Part shown: in pieces, positions 17,068-25,999 of the stretch
How the letters are laid out: the number at the start of each line of letters is the position of its first letter
Position numbering within the stretch: the first letter of the stretch is position 1
Assembly (NCBI GenBank): GCA_963693105.1
Contig: OY843752.1
Span: forward strand, 1,612,001-1,676,000
DNA from: Oxydemutator sp963693105
Lineage (GTDB): Bacteria; Pseudomonadota; Gammaproteobacteria; Poriferisulfidales; Oxydemutatoraceae
Direction of reading: 5' to 3'
Length of the DNA stretch: 64,000 bases
Notes under the pieces: model-generated
The model's database searches: none
Told to the model about the DNA's origin: nothing
The model's input: only the letters and a program-made list of their open reading frames with translations
Program-made: the position numbers and the translations under genes

Positions 17068-17547
17068 ATGTCCGCAAACAGGGATCGAAAACTGAAAAGA
17101 CTCAACCGGGTCTTCCCGCACCTTGATCTCGAAGGGCGGCTGCAGCACCTGCAAGAGGTGTTCAATGGAAGCGGCGTCTTTTCTGCCAGTCTGGAACTGG
17201 AAAGCCGGGTCATCGCCCACGCCGTGGAAAGCGCCCGCCTGCCAATCGAAATTTTCACGCTGGACCGGGCCGAGGAACTGGAGCACGCACTGCGCGATGC
17301 GTCCGTGTGGCTCAGCGGCATTCGCAGGGTGCATCTGCCCTTTCGCACCGGCGTATCCGGCCGGGCTTTCTTTGAATACGATGAAAACTACCGGGTTTTC
17401 AGGTTTCACCCGCTACTCGACTGGTCGCTTGAAGACCTCAGGAACTATCTCGAAAAGAACGACCTGCCCTGCCCGCCGCCGTCCGGCCCGGCACCAATTC
17501 CGGTAATCGGCCATGGCGGGGACGACTACGGCTTGTACGCCGCCTGA
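17068..17547 (+). CDS. shortened CysH (PAPS reductase)-like protein
   Basis: The 159-residue product resembles adenylyl-/phosphoadenylyl-sulfate reductase in three blocks: GVFSASLELESRVIAHAVES (compare the SSSFGAxxxVxLHLV loop), PIEIFTLD (compare PVxxxDTG) and ALRDASVWLSGIRR with RVFRFHPLLDWSLEDLRNYLEKNDLPCPPP (compare ALxxAxAWxxGLRR and the HPLxDWS block). Between the second and third block about 60 residues that the family normally has, including the region of the Cys-Cys motif, are absent, and there is no C-terminal ECGxH. Usual length is about 240. Activity as a reductase is therefore doubtful. ATG 17068 is set by AAGGAGG 7 nt upstream. An in-frame ATG at 16993 would add a CPSCG zinc-ribbon-like start but lacks a ribosome site. 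metZ follows after 36 nt. Confidence 0.65.
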   Translation: MSANRDRKLKRLNRVFPHLDLEGRLQHLQEVFNGSGVFSASLELESRVIAHAVESARLPIEIFTLDRAEELEHALRDASVWLSGIRRVHLPFRTGVSGRAFFEYDENYRVFRFHPLLDWSLEDLRNYLEKNDLPCPPPSGPAPIPVIGHGGDDYGLYAA

Positions 17548-17583
17548 CCGAACGATGGCGGACCTCAGCCCCGGAGCGATGCG

Positions 17584-18783
17584 ATGGCCCGCAGGAAATT
17601 GCATCCGCGCTCCGTCGCCATCCGCACGCAGGCCGGCAGAACAGCGCAACATGAGCACTCGGTTCCGCTTTACCTGACGTCGAGTTATCTCTTCGACAGT
17701 CTCGAACACGGCCGCGCCCTGTTTGCGAAAGAAGCAGCGGGCAACATCTACGGCCGCTACCACAACCCGAACGCACGCGAGTTCGCGGACAAGATAACCG
17801 CGCTGGAAGGCGCCGAGGCCGGGCTGGCATTTGCCTCGGGAATGGCGGCGCTGTTCGCGGCGCTGCTGGGGCTGCTTGAGCAGGGGCAGCGCATCGTCGC
17901 CTCGTCCTGCCTGTTCGGATCGACCCTGCAAATTCTGACGCGGCTGCTGCCGAAGTGGGGCATTGAATGCACGCTGGTCAACCCGTCGGCGACGATGGAA
18001 ACGTGGGAGCGGGCTTTTGCTCCCGGCACGCGGCTGTGCCTGATTGAAACGCCGTCCAACCCGCTGATGGACATCATTGACATCCGGGCGCTCGCCGATT
18101 TGTGCCGTGCCAGGGACGCCGTCCTGCTGGTGGACAACGCCTACGCGACGCCGGTGCTGCAAAACCCGATTGCGCTCGGCGCGCACCTGGTGATGCACAC
18201 GGGCACCAAGTACATAGACGGCCAGGGAAGAGTGCTCGGCGGCGTGCTGGTCGGCGAACAACCGCTGATCGAACCGCTGGAAACCTTCCTGCGCCACACC
18301 GGGCCGACGCTGTCGCCCTTCAACGCCTGGGTGCTCAGCAAAAGCCTCGAAACACTGCACCTGCGCGTGCACGAGCATTGCGCCAACGCGCTGCAACTGG
18401 CGCGGTTTCTGGAAGGGCACAAACAGGTCGAATGGGTGCGTTACCCGCAACTGCCGTCGCACCCGCAACATGAACTGGCGGCGCGGCAGATGCGGCGCGG
18501 CGGCGGTATCATCACGTTCCACCTGCGCAAACCGGAAATCGCGGCCTTCATTGACGGTCTTGAGATGTGCTCGCGGTCGGCCAACCTCGGCGACACACGC
18601 ACCATCGTGACCCACCCGCGCTCGACCACGCACAGTTCGATCACCGAGGAAGAACGCCTCGCCATCGGCATCACCGGGAAGCTGGTGCGGATATCGGCGG
18701 GGCTGGAGCACATTGACGACATCATCGCCGATGTGGACCAGGCGCTCGCCCGGCTCGATTCACCGACGCGCGTCAGTAGTTGA
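17584..18783 (+). CDS. metZ: O-succinylhomoserine sulfhydrylase
   Basis: MetZ makes homocysteine directly from O-succinylhomoserine and sulfide with PLP, bypassing cystathionine. The 399-residue product has the Cys/Met-metabolism PLP fold: YGRYHNPNAREFADKITALEG, SGMAALFAALL, the ETPSNPLMDIIDI segment, DNAYATPVLQNP and the PLP lysine in HTGTKYIDGQGRVLGG (K209). The last part LGDTRTIVTHPRSTTHSSIT fits MetZ. It supplies homocysteine to MetE across the divergent region. It ends inside the convergent dnaE, overlapping by 11 bp. Confidence 0.93.
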   Translation: MARRKLHPRSVAIRTQAGRTAQHEHSVPLYLTSSYLFDSLEHGRALFAKEAAGNIYGRYHNPNAREFADKITALEGAEAGLAFASGMAALFAALLGLLEQGQRIVASSCLFGSTLQILTRLLPKWGIECTLVNPSATMETWERAFAPGTRLCLIETPSNPLMDIIDIRALADLCRARDAVLLVDNAYATPVLQNPIALGAHLVMHTGTKYIDGQGRVLGGVLVGEQPLIEPLETFLRHTGPTLSPFNAWVLSKSLETLHLRVHEHCANALQLARFLEGHKQVEWVRYPQLPSHPQHELAARQMRRGGGIITFHLRKPEIAAFIDGLEMCSRSANLGDTRTIVTHPRSTTHSSITEEERLAIGITGKLVRISAGLEHIDDIIADVDQALARLDSPTRVSS

Positions 18784-21700
18784 AAGCGACCTGCTCGACG
18801 CCGTCAATGCGTTGCAGGCGGCACAGCATCTCCTCGCACGGCCGCACCTTCCAGTCGTCGCCGAGCCGCAGCCGCGTCGCCGCTTCGGCGGTGCGCAACG
18901 AGACAATGACGGGACAGCCGCCCGGCTCGATGAAAGGCGACAGGGATTCCTCCAGCCGCCCGGGCAGGCGTTCGTCCTCGTCGGCGTCGGCGCGGATGCT
19001 GATCTGGACGTTCTTCGAGAAGCGTTTGCGCGCCTGGTCGAGCGTCAGGATGGTGCGCGTGCGCCAGCGGCTGGTCTCGCGGGTGTTGTCGTAGGCGTTG
19101 CGGTACACCTCGACCACGACGATGTCGTCGTGTGACAGCATGTCGGCGTAATTGGCGTAATCCTTGTCGAACAGGGCCAATTCGAGGCGCCCGCTGCCGT
19201 CGTCCAGCGTAAAGAACGCGGCCTTGCCCTGGCGCGTGTAACGCACGCGCATGTTCATGATCACACCGGACAGCCACAGCGTTTTGTGTTCGCCCATGTT
19301 CTGGACAGACGCATCGCCGGCGAGCCGCTTGACCTCGTGCAGACTCATGTCGGTCATGCTCGTCAGCTCCTGGCGGTACCACGAGACCGGGTGGTCGGTC
19401 AGGTAGAGGCCGAGGCTGTCGCGTTCCATCTTCAGCAGTTGCTCCCGGCTGATCCGCTCGGCGGTGTCGAGCGGCGGACAGTCGCTCTCCTTCGGCGGTT
19501 CGCCAAACAAATCGCTCTGCCCGGTGTTGCGGTTGTTCGCGCGCTGCTCGGCCAGCGCGTAAATTCTCGGCAGATGATGAAGCATCGCGCCGCGGTCGTG
19601 CTCGACGGAATCGAAAGTGCCCGCCCGAATCAGCGTCTCCAGCAAATTCTTGCTGATGGCCGGCACCAGGCGCGCGCAGAAATCGCGCAACGAGGAATAC
19701 GCGCCGCCGACGCGGCGGTCCTCGACGATGGTCTCGATGGCGGCGGCGCCGGCATTGCGAATCGCGCCCATGCCGTAGAGGATGCCGCCGCCGTCCACCT
19801 CGGCGAACCCGTATTCCGAACGGTTGATGTCGGACGGCTCGACCTCGAGACCCATCAGGCGGCACTCGCCGATCAAATAGACGATCTTGTCGGTGTCGTC
19901 CATGTCGGCGGACATCACCGCCGCCATAAACGCACCCGGGTAGTTGGCCTTGAGCCACGCGGTCTGGTAGGCAAGCAGCGCGTAGGCCACCGAGTGGGAC
20001 TTGTTGAAACCGTAATCGGCGAACTTCTCCATCTGGTCGAAAATGTGCGTAGCCGTCCTTTTCTCGACGCCGCGCGCCACCGCGCCCTCGACAAACACCG
20101 TGCGCTGCTCCGCCATTTCCTTCGTGATCTTCTTGCCCATCGCGCGGCGCAGAATGTCGGCGGCGCCGAGTGTATAGCCGGCGAGCACACGTGCAATCTC
20201 CATCACCTGCTCCTGGTAGAGAATGACGCCGTAGGTCGGCTCCAGAATGGATTTCACCTTGGGGTGCGGAAAACGGATGCGCGCGACATCGTGCTTGCGC
20301 TCGGCGTACTCATCGCTCATGCCGGACTGCAGCGGCCCCGGGCGGTAGAGCGCCACCAGCGCGACGATGTCGTCGAAATGGTCCGGCCTCAGATTTTTCA
20401 TCAAGCGGCGGATGCCCTCGGATTCCAGTTGAAATATGGCGGCGGTGTTGCCTTCGCGCAGCAGGTCGTACACTTTCGTGTCGTCGAGCGGAATGCGGCC
20501 GATGTCAATGTCGGCGGCGCCGCGCGCGCGCAGGTGGGCGACCGCCCTGGCGATGACCGTCAGCGTCTTCAGGCCGAGAAAATCAAACTTGACCAGGCCG
20601 ATTTTCTCGATGTCCTTCATGTCAAACTGGGTGACCGCGTTGCGGCTGCCGGGTTCGCAATACAGCGCGGTGTAATCCTCCATCGGCGTCGGCGAGATGA
20701 CGACGCCGCCGGCGTGCTTGCCCGGGTTGCGCGCAAGGCCCTCGAGTTTTCTCGCGTCGTCCAGAATCTGGCGCACGTCGTTGTCGTTGCGGCACCACTC
20801 CGTCAGTTCCTGCGACTGTGTGAGCGCCTCATTCAGCGTGATGTTGATCTGGTTGGGAATCAACTTGGCGACGCGGTCCACGAAGCCGTAGGAATGTCCC
20901 AGCACGCGGCCCACGTCGCGCACCGCCGCCTTCGCGCCGAGGCTGCCGAAAGTGATAATCTGGCTGACACGGTCGCGCCCGTAGCGATCGACGACGTACT
21001 GGATGACGCGGTCGCGCCCTTCGATGCAGAAGTCCACGTCGAAATCGGGCATTGAAACCCGCTCCGGGTTCAGGAAGCGCTCGAACAGCAGGTCATAGTG
21101 GATCGGGTCGAGTTCGGTGATGCCGAGCGCCCAGGCCACCAGCGAACCGGCGCCCGAACCCCGCCCCGGCCCGACCGGAATCCCCTCGCGCTTCGCCCAG
21201 GCGATGAAGTCGGCGACGATCAGAAAGTAACTCTGATAACCCATGTCGCCGATGATCTCGAGCTCGGAAGCCAGCCGCCGGTGGTATTGCTCGTGGCCGG
21301 ACGAGTCCGTGCCGGCAAGCCGCTCCTCAAGCCCTTTGCGCGCGCCGGCGGTAATCTTGTCGGCGGCGGTCTCGCCCTCGGGCAGCGGAAAATCCGGCAG
21401 CAGCGTCTTGCCGAATTCCAGTTCGAGCGTGCAGCGCGTCGCGATCTCGACGGTGTTTTGAAGCGCGCCCGGAACGTCTTTGAACAACGCTGCCATTTCC
21501 TCGGCGCTCTTCAGATACTGCTCCGGACTGTAACGCCGCGGGCGGCGCTTGTCGGCCAGGATGTGGCCCTGGCTGATACAGACCTTGGCCTCGTGCGACT
21601 CGAAATCCTCGCGCCTGAGGAAGCGAACGTCGTTCGTCGCGACGACCGGCAACGCCGATTTCGAGGCCAGCGCCAGCGCGCGTTCGAGATACGCCTTCTC

Positions 21701-22231
21701 GCCCTCGCGCCCGGTGTTGTGCAACTCGATGTAATAGCGGTCGGCGAACAGTCCGGTCCAGAAAGACAGCGCCCGGTCGAGCCGCTTGCTCTCACCGCTC
21801 GCCAGCGCCTTGCCGATGTCGCCGCGCGGACCGCCCGACAACGCAATCAGCCCCTCGTTGCAGTCCTCAAGCCAGTCGCGGAGGATGTGCGGCGTGTCGT
21901 GCTCCTGGCCCTCGACATAGGCGCGGCTGACCAGCCGCGTCAGATTGTGATAACCGCGCTCGTCGCCGCACAGCAGCACAATCTCGTCGGCGGCCTCGTT
22001 GGTGTTGTCGGCGCGGATGTGCAACTCGCAGCCGATGACGGGTTTGATGCCGCGCTCCATCGCCGCGCCGTAGAACTTGATCGCGGCGAACAGGTTGTTG
22101 AGATCGGTCAGCGCCACCGCCGGCGTGCCGCGGCGCGCCGTTTCTTCCATCAACTCGGGGATGCGAAGCAGACCGTCGTTGATGGAGTAGCCGGTGTGCA
22201 GGTGCAGGTGAACAAACGGCGGCGTCTTCAT
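18773..22231 (-). CDS. dnaE: DNA polymerase III subunit alpha
   Basis: DnaE is the replicative polymerase. From ATG 22231 the product is 1152 residues, normal for the family. It begins with the PHP domain (FVHLHLHTGYSINDGLLRI), has the catalytic PDFDVDFCIEGRDRVI and GRGSGAGSLVAWALGIT in the palm, the fingers segment ILYQEQVMEIARVLAGYT, and a C-terminal OB-fold part. The ATG overlaps the rnhB TGA as ATGA. A longer upstream open frame lies over rnhB and has no similarity to the family. Confidence 0.97.
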   Translation of the reverse strand: MKTPPFVHLHLHTGYSINDGLLRIPELMEETARRGTPAVALTDLNNLFAAIKFYGAAMERGIKPVIGCELHIRADNTNEAADEIVLLCGDERGYHNLTRLVSRAYVEGQEHDTPHILRDWLEDCNEGLIALSGGPRGDIGKALASGESKRLDRALSFWTGLFADRYYIELHNTGREGEKAYLERALALASKSALPVVATNDVRFLRREDFESHEAKVCISQGHILADKRRPRRYSPEQYLKSAEEMAALFKDVPGALQNTVEIATRCTLELEFGKTLLPDFPLPEGETAADKITAGARKGLEERLAGTDSSGHEQYHRRLASELEIIGDMGYQSYFLIVADFIAWAKREGIPVGPGRGSGAGSLVAWALGITELDPIHYDLLFERFLNPERVSMPDFDVDFCIEGRDRVIQYVVDRYGRDRVSQIITFGSLGAKAAVRDVGRVLGHSYGFVDRVAKLIPNQINITLNEALTQSQELTEWCRNDNDVRQILDDARKLEGLARNPGKHAGGVVISPTPMEDYTALYCEPGSRNAVTQFDMKDIEKIGLVKFDFLGLKTLTVIARAVAHLRARGAADIDIGRIPLDDTKVYDLLREGNTAAIFQLESEGIRRLMKNLRPDHFDDIVALVALYRPGPLQSGMSDEYAERKHDVARIRFPHPKVKSILEPTYGVILYQEQVMEIARVLAGYTLGAADILRRAMGKKITKEMAEQRTVFVEGAVARGVEKRTATHIFDQMEKFADYGFNKSHSVAYALLAYQTAWLKANYPGAFMAAVMSADMDDTDKIVYLIGECRLMGLEVEPSDINRSEYGFAEVDGGGILYGMGAIRNAGAAAIETIVEDRRVGGAYSSLRDFCARLVPAISKNLLETLIRAGTFDSVEHDRGAMLHHLPRIYALAEQRANNRNTGQSDLFGEPPKESDCPPLDTAERISREQLLKMERDSLGLYLTDHPVSWYRQELTSMTDMSLHEVKRLAGDASVQNMGEHKTLWLSGVIMNMRVRYTRQGKAAFFTLDDGSGRLELALFDKDYANYADMLSHDDIVVVEVYRNAYDNTRETSRWRTRTILTLDQARKRFSKNVQISIRADADEDERLPGRLEESLSPFIEPGGCPVIVSLRTAEAATRLRLGDDWKVRPCEEMLCRLQRIDGVEQVAFNY

Positions 22232-22878
22232 GGTTCGAGCCGATAGTCCTGCACGAGCGTTTCCCTGACCCCGCGGTAACTTTTGCGGTGAATCTCGCAG
22301 GCGCCGTGGGTCTGCAACGCGCGCAGGTGCTCGCGCGTGCCGTAGCCCTTGTGCGCGGCGAAATTGTAGGCCGGGTAGTCTGAGTGCAGGTTCACCATGC
22401 GGCGGTCGCGCTCGGTCTTCGCCAGAATGGAGGCCGCCGAAATGCAGCCGACGCGGGCGTCGCCGCCGACGACGGCGCAACACGCCACGGCGGTGTCGGG
22501 GCACCGGTTACCGTCAATCAGCGCCAGTTGCGGCGCCACCGCCAGCCCCCGCAGGGCGCGCGTCATCGCGAGCAATGTCGCGTTCAGGATGTTCAGTTCG
22601 AAGATCTCGCCGACATCGGCGCACGCCACCGACCACGCCAGCGCATCGCGCTTGATGACTCCGGCAAGCGTTTGTCTTTGCTCCGCGCTCAGGGTCTTGG
22701 AATCGGCACAGCCATCCACCGGGCGCAGAGGATCGAAAACCACCGCCGCCGCGACCACCGGCCCGGCCAGCGCCCCCCGGCCCGCCTCGTCCACGCCGGC
22801 GACGAGGCGCCGCCCGAAGTCCGGCAGGCGCGCGCCGGCGGCAACGAGTTTCGGCAATATCGGGTCGGCGGCTGTCAT
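22228..22878 (-). CDS. rnhB: ribonuclease HII
   Basis: RNase HII nicks RNA-DNA junctions. The 216-residue product has AGVDEAGRGALAGPVVAAAV with the catalytic Asp-Glu at residues 30-31, DSKTLSAEQR, IDGNRCP and ASILAKTERDR. The start ATG 22878 gives a normal length. TAAAAT at 22895-22890 could be its -10 box, 11 nt from the ATG. rnhB-dnaE order matches gammaproteobacteria, but lpxB, normally just upstream, is on the other strand here. Confidence 0.95.
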   Translation of the reverse strand: MTAADPILPKLVAAGARLPDFGRRLVAGVDEAGRGALAGPVVAAAVVFDPLRPVDGCADSKTLSAEQRQTLAGVIKRDALAWSVACADVGEIFELNILNATLLAMTRALRGLAVAPQLALIDGNRCPDTAVACCAVVGGDARVGCISAASILAKTERDRRMVNLHSDYPAYNFAAHKGYGTREHLRALQTHGACEIHRKSYRGVRETLVQDYRLEP

Positions 22879-22907
22879 GGTCAGGCATGATTTTACACCC
22901 GACCCTA

Positions 22908-22913
22908 TATAAT
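22908..22913 (+). promoter_or_regulatory. candidate -10 box of the SnoaL-like gene
   Basis: A perfect TATAAT lies 54 nt before ATG 22967. No good -35 box is present at 16-18 bp. GGGAGG 6-11 nt before the ATG is a strong ribosome site. Confidence 0.35.
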
Positions 22914-22966
22914 GCCGCGCCGACGCCGCAAAAAGGCGGCAACGACACACGGCACGGGAGGCTGGC

Positions 22967-23392
22967 ATGAACAATCGGGAAATTATCAAACGCTTCGAGC
23001 AGATGTGGTGCGAAGGAAACCACGCAATCGCATCCGAGATTATTGACGAGAATGTCACATTCAGAAGTTCTCTGGGCGTGAAAAACTCGGGACTGAGCCC
23101 TTTCATTGAATACCTTGACGGAGTTCTCAAGGCGCTGGGCGATTTTCGGTGCGAACTCGACGACATGATTTCGGAAGGAGACAAGATCGCGGCGAAAATG
23201 CTTTTCCACGGCAAACACAGAGACGTGTTTTTCGGCGTCGAGGCGACGAACAAAATCATTCAATGGGATGCCATCGCCTTCTTTGAGATCAGGGACGGGA
23301 AGATTCAGTCGCTGTGGTTTCTGGGAGATGTGGACGGCATCAGAAGGCAATTGTCGCCGGAGGGGGGTGTGCAGGCCTCGTGGAAGGGGTAA
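22967..23392 (+). CDS. SnoaL-like (NTF2-fold) protein
   Basis: The 141-residue product looks like the SnoaL/ester-cyclase-like NTF2 superfamily: an N-terminal helix pair (REIIKRFEQMWCEGNHAIASEIIDENVTF), a central FIEYLDGVLKALGDFRCELDDMISEGDKIAAKML stretch and the end IQWDAIAFFEIRDGKIQSLWFLGDVDGIRRQL. This is the usual order in proteins that bind small hydrophobic substrates. Substrate and role are unknown. A strong ribosome site precedes it. Codon use looks less GC-biased than in its neighbours, so recent acquisition is possible. Confidence 0.7.
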   Translation: MNNREIIKRFEQMWCEGNHAIASEIIDENVTFRSSLGVKNSGLSPFIEYLDGVLKALGDFRCELDDMISEGDKIAAKMLFHGKHRDVFFGVEATNKIIQWDAIAFFEIRDGKIQSLWFLGDVDGIRRQLSPEGGVQASWKG

Positions 23393-23718
23393 TGCTTTCG
23401 TTTCCAGAGCGAAGGCAGTGCGTATAACAGAATTTTGGGCCGCCAATCGAAAGTTGGCGAAAATGTACCCGGAAAGCAAGGAGCCAAAAAAGCGGATTTG
23501 GACTCTTGCATAAGGGAAGTTGCCTTCAAAACAAACCCCATGGAATGGTCGGCATTTTGATGTCGTGAATCGTCCAACAATGCCGCCTCAATAACAGAGC
23601 TTTTGTAGTCGTGCCACACATGAGCGTTACAATACAGATTACGCAGGAGTCCTTTCACTTGCTTCGAGGGGATAATTACCATATTTTAAACTTCGTCAAG
23701 TTGTTGGAGGATTAACCA
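23393..23718. other. 326-bp AT-richer intergenic stretch without a convincing gene
   Basis: The stretch between the SnoaL-like gene and lpxB is visibly richer in AT than the genes on either side. Open frames on both strands are short, broken and lack family features, so a decayed gene is possible but not shown. Near its end TTGCTT (23659-23664), 17 bp and TATTTT (23682-23687) form a weak candidate promoter for lpxB, and GGAGG (23706-23710) is the lpxB ribosome site. Confidence 0.5.
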
Positions 23719-24885
23719 GTGCCCACCCCCACCCGCCGTATCATGCTGGTTGCCGGCGAGGCGTCCGGTGATCAGCATGCGGCCAGGTTGATTCGCCGGC
23801 TGCACGAGGTCGGCGGTTTCGAGTGTTGCGGCATGGGCGGCGACGCCATGAAAGAGGCGGGGGCGAACCTGCTGGTGGATTCCACCCATCTGGCGGTGGT
23901 CGGCCTCGTCGAGGCCGTGCGTTACTACCCGGCGTTGCGGCGCGCGTTTGGCACATTGAAGCGCGCGCTGAAACGCGAACCTCCCGATTTGCTGGTGCTG
24001 GTGGATTACCCGGAATTCAACCTCAAACTGGCGAACATCGCGGCCAGACGCGGCATCCCGGTCCTGTTCTACATCGCGCCGCAGGTGTGGGCGTGGCGCA
24101 GCGGGCGCGTCAAAAAGATTTACCGCAACGTCTGCCGGCTCGCGGTCATCCTGCCGTTCGAGGAGACGTTCTTCGCATCGCACGGGGTGCCGGCGGACTA
24201 CATCGGCCATCCGCTGATCGAGGACATCGAACACTGGGAACACACCCGTCCGGCCGCCGACACCGCCAGCCCACCACGCAAGAAAAAAACCGTGCTGCTG
24301 CTGCCCGGCAGCCGGCGCAGCGAAATCGAGCGGCTGCTGCCCACACTTTGCGCCGCCGCCGCGAAGTTGACGAAACGCCTGGGCGGCCGGGTCGCTTTCC
24401 GGCTGCTGCGCGCGCCCGGCATTGACGAGCGCCTGCTGGCGCCGTGTCTGCAACAGAATACTTTCGACTGCGAACTCGCGTACGGGGAAACCTATCTGGA
24501 GATGAAGCGCGCCGACGTCGCCATCAGCGCCACCGGCACGACCATCCTGCAACTCGCGTTATGCGGCACGCCGACGGTCGGCATCTACAAACTGTCGCCG
24601 GCAACCTGGTTCGTGGCCCGGCGCCTCGTCAAAATTCCCTACGTGAGCCTCGTCAACATCATCAGCAGCAAGCCGGTCATCCCCGAGTTGCTGCAAGACG
24701 AGGCCACGCCGCAGGAGATTTGCGGGCAAGCCTACGATTTGCTGACCAACGTCAAGCGCCGCCGGGAAATGCAGCAGGACTTTGCCGATGTGCGCAAACA
24801 GCTCGGCACCCACCGCTCTTCCGAAAGACTCGCGGAAATCGTGCGCGAGATGACGCAGGCCGCACCCGCCGGCACACACGCTTAA
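23719..24885 (+). CDS. lpxB: lipid-A-disaccharide synthase
   Basis: LpxB joins UDP-diacylglucosamine and lipid X to the lipid A disaccharide at the inner membrane. The 388-residue product starts at GTG 23719, 8 nt after GGAGG. It has MLVAGEASGDQHAARLI, the GMGGDAM segment, PDLLVLVDYPEFN, FYIAPQVWAWRSGRVKKI and LLPGSRRSEIERLLP, all LpxB signatures, and ATGTTILQLALCGTP near the C-terminus. It shows a lipopolysaccharide-bearing cell. lpxD, fabZ and lpxA, which usually precede it, are not here. Confidence 0.97.
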   Translation: MPTPTRRIMLVAGEASGDQHAARLIRRLHEVGGFECCGMGGDAMKEAGANLLVDSTHLAVVGLVEAVRYYPALRRAFGTLKRALKREPPDLLVLVDYPEFNLKLANIAARRGIPVLFYIAPQVWAWRSGRVKKIYRNVCRLAVILPFEETFFASHGVPADYIGHPLIEDIEHWEHTRPAADTASPPRKKKTVLLLPGSRRSEIERLLPTLCAAAAKLTKRLGGRVAFRLLRAPGIDERLLAPCLQQNTFDCELAYGETYLEMKRADVAISATGTTILQLALCGTPTVGIYKLSPATWFVARRLVKIPYVSLVNIISSKPVIPELLQDEATPQEICGQAYDLLTNVKRRREMQQDFADVRKQLGTHRSSERLAEIVREMTQAAPAGTHA

Positions 24886-24891
24886 GCCGCC

Positions 24892-25992
24892 TCATTCTTC
24901 CCACGGCAGCCCCGCGTTGGCAACGTGCATCGTAGTCGTCGGGAATGCGATCTCAGCGTTCTGCCCGGCGACGATGTCGTGCACCTTCAGCAGCACCGAC
25001 TGCTTGACCTCGTGAAACTCGGCCCAGTCGGTCGTCTTCGTGTAGGTATAAATCAGAATGTCCGCCGAGGAGGCGGAAAACTCGTTCAGATTCACGATCA
25101 GGGTCTTGCCCGTGTCAATCGCCGGGTGCGTCTGCAGCATCCGCTTGACGCCGTCCACAATCGCGGGCACGACGGCGATGTCGTCGTAGCGCACGCCGAT
25201 GGCCTCGTTAATCCTGCGGTGACTCATGCGTGACGGGTTCTCGACCGCGATGTTGGCAAACGCCGAGTTGGGCACATACAGCGGGCGCTGGTCGAACGTG
25301 CGAATGCGCGTCAGCCGCCAGCCGATATACTCGACGGTGCCCTCGATTTCACGGTCGGGCGAGCGAATCCAGTCGCCCTCGGTAAAGGGCCGGTCGAGGT
25401 AAATCATCAGCCCGCCGAAAAAGTTGGCCAGCATGTCCCTGGCGGCGAAGCCGGCGATGACGCCGCCGATGCCGCCGAACGTGAGCAGTCCGGCGATGCT
25501 GTAACCCATCGTCTGCAACATCATCAACCCGGCGGTGACGGCGACGGACGCCCGCAGCAGTTTGTTCAGCGCGCGCGCGCCGGCGCGGTCGAGTATCCTG
25601 CCCTTGCCCTCTTTCTCAAGCAGCCGCTGCTCGAAACCTTTCAGAAAGCGCAGCACAAACCACACCAGCGTCAGGATGATCAGCAGTTTCCTGGCGGTGC
25701 CGATGAGTCCGGCCAGATAAGCGTCGGCATCGTGCCACGCAAACTCCGCGGCGTAGGAAATGCCGACGGTCCAGATGAACACCGTCAGCGGCCTCTTCAG
25801 GCTGGTCAGCAATATGTCGTCCCAGGTCGTGGCCGTGCGGCCGGCGCGCTGAATCAACTTGCGCACAAACAGGTTGACCAGCCAACTGGCGGCCATCACC
25901 CCGAAAACAATCATGAACAGCGCCAGCACAAACCACAGCGGCGAATCCGGGCCGATGCCCAGATAATTCGATTGACGTAAAAATTCCTGCAT
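24892..25992 (-). CDS. MscS-family mechanosensitive channel
   Basis: The 366-residue protein has four or five membrane segments (about 17-40, 69-86, 102-119 and 148-175), then the MscS pore and beta domain: FGGIGGVIAGFAARDMLANFFGGLMIYLDRPFTEGDWI, the YIGWRLTRIRTFDQRPLYVPNSAF block and a C-terminal alpha/beta part. This is the size and order of YnaI/YbdG-like members, which open under membrane tension and release solutes. It starts 7 nt after nagZ ends. It meets lpxB head-on with a 6-bp gap. Confidence 0.92.
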   Translation of the reverse strand: MQEFLRQSNYLGIGPDSPLWFVLALFMIVFGVMAASWLVNLFVRKLIQRAGRTATTWDDILLTSLKRPLTVFIWTVGISYAAEFAWHDADAYLAGLIGTARKLLIILTLVWFVLRFLKGFEQRLLEKEGKGRILDRAGARALNKLLRASVAVTAGLMMLQTMGYSIAGLLTFGGIGGVIAGFAARDMLANFFGGLMIYLDRPFTEGDWIRSPDREIEGTVEYIGWRLTRIRTFDQRPLYVPNSAFANIAVENPSRMSHRRINEAIGVRYDDIAVVPAIVDGVKRMLQTHPAIDTGKTLIVNLNEFSASSADILIYTYTKTTDWAEFHEVKQSVLLKVHDIVAGQNAEIAFPTTTMHVANAGLPWEE

Positions 25993-25999
25993 GATTTCG

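Noticed and set aside
16945..17409. Minus-strand frame of 154 codons opposite the CysH-like gene
   Set aside because: The plus-strand frame has a near-perfect ribosome site and recognisable family blocks; the minus frame has neither.
23305..23682. Minus-strand frame of 125 codons after the SnoaL-like gene, looked at as a toxin or transposase remnant
   Set aside because: It overlaps the SnoaL-like gene by 88 bp and shows no motif that I could match; frames needed for any toxin-like reading are broken.
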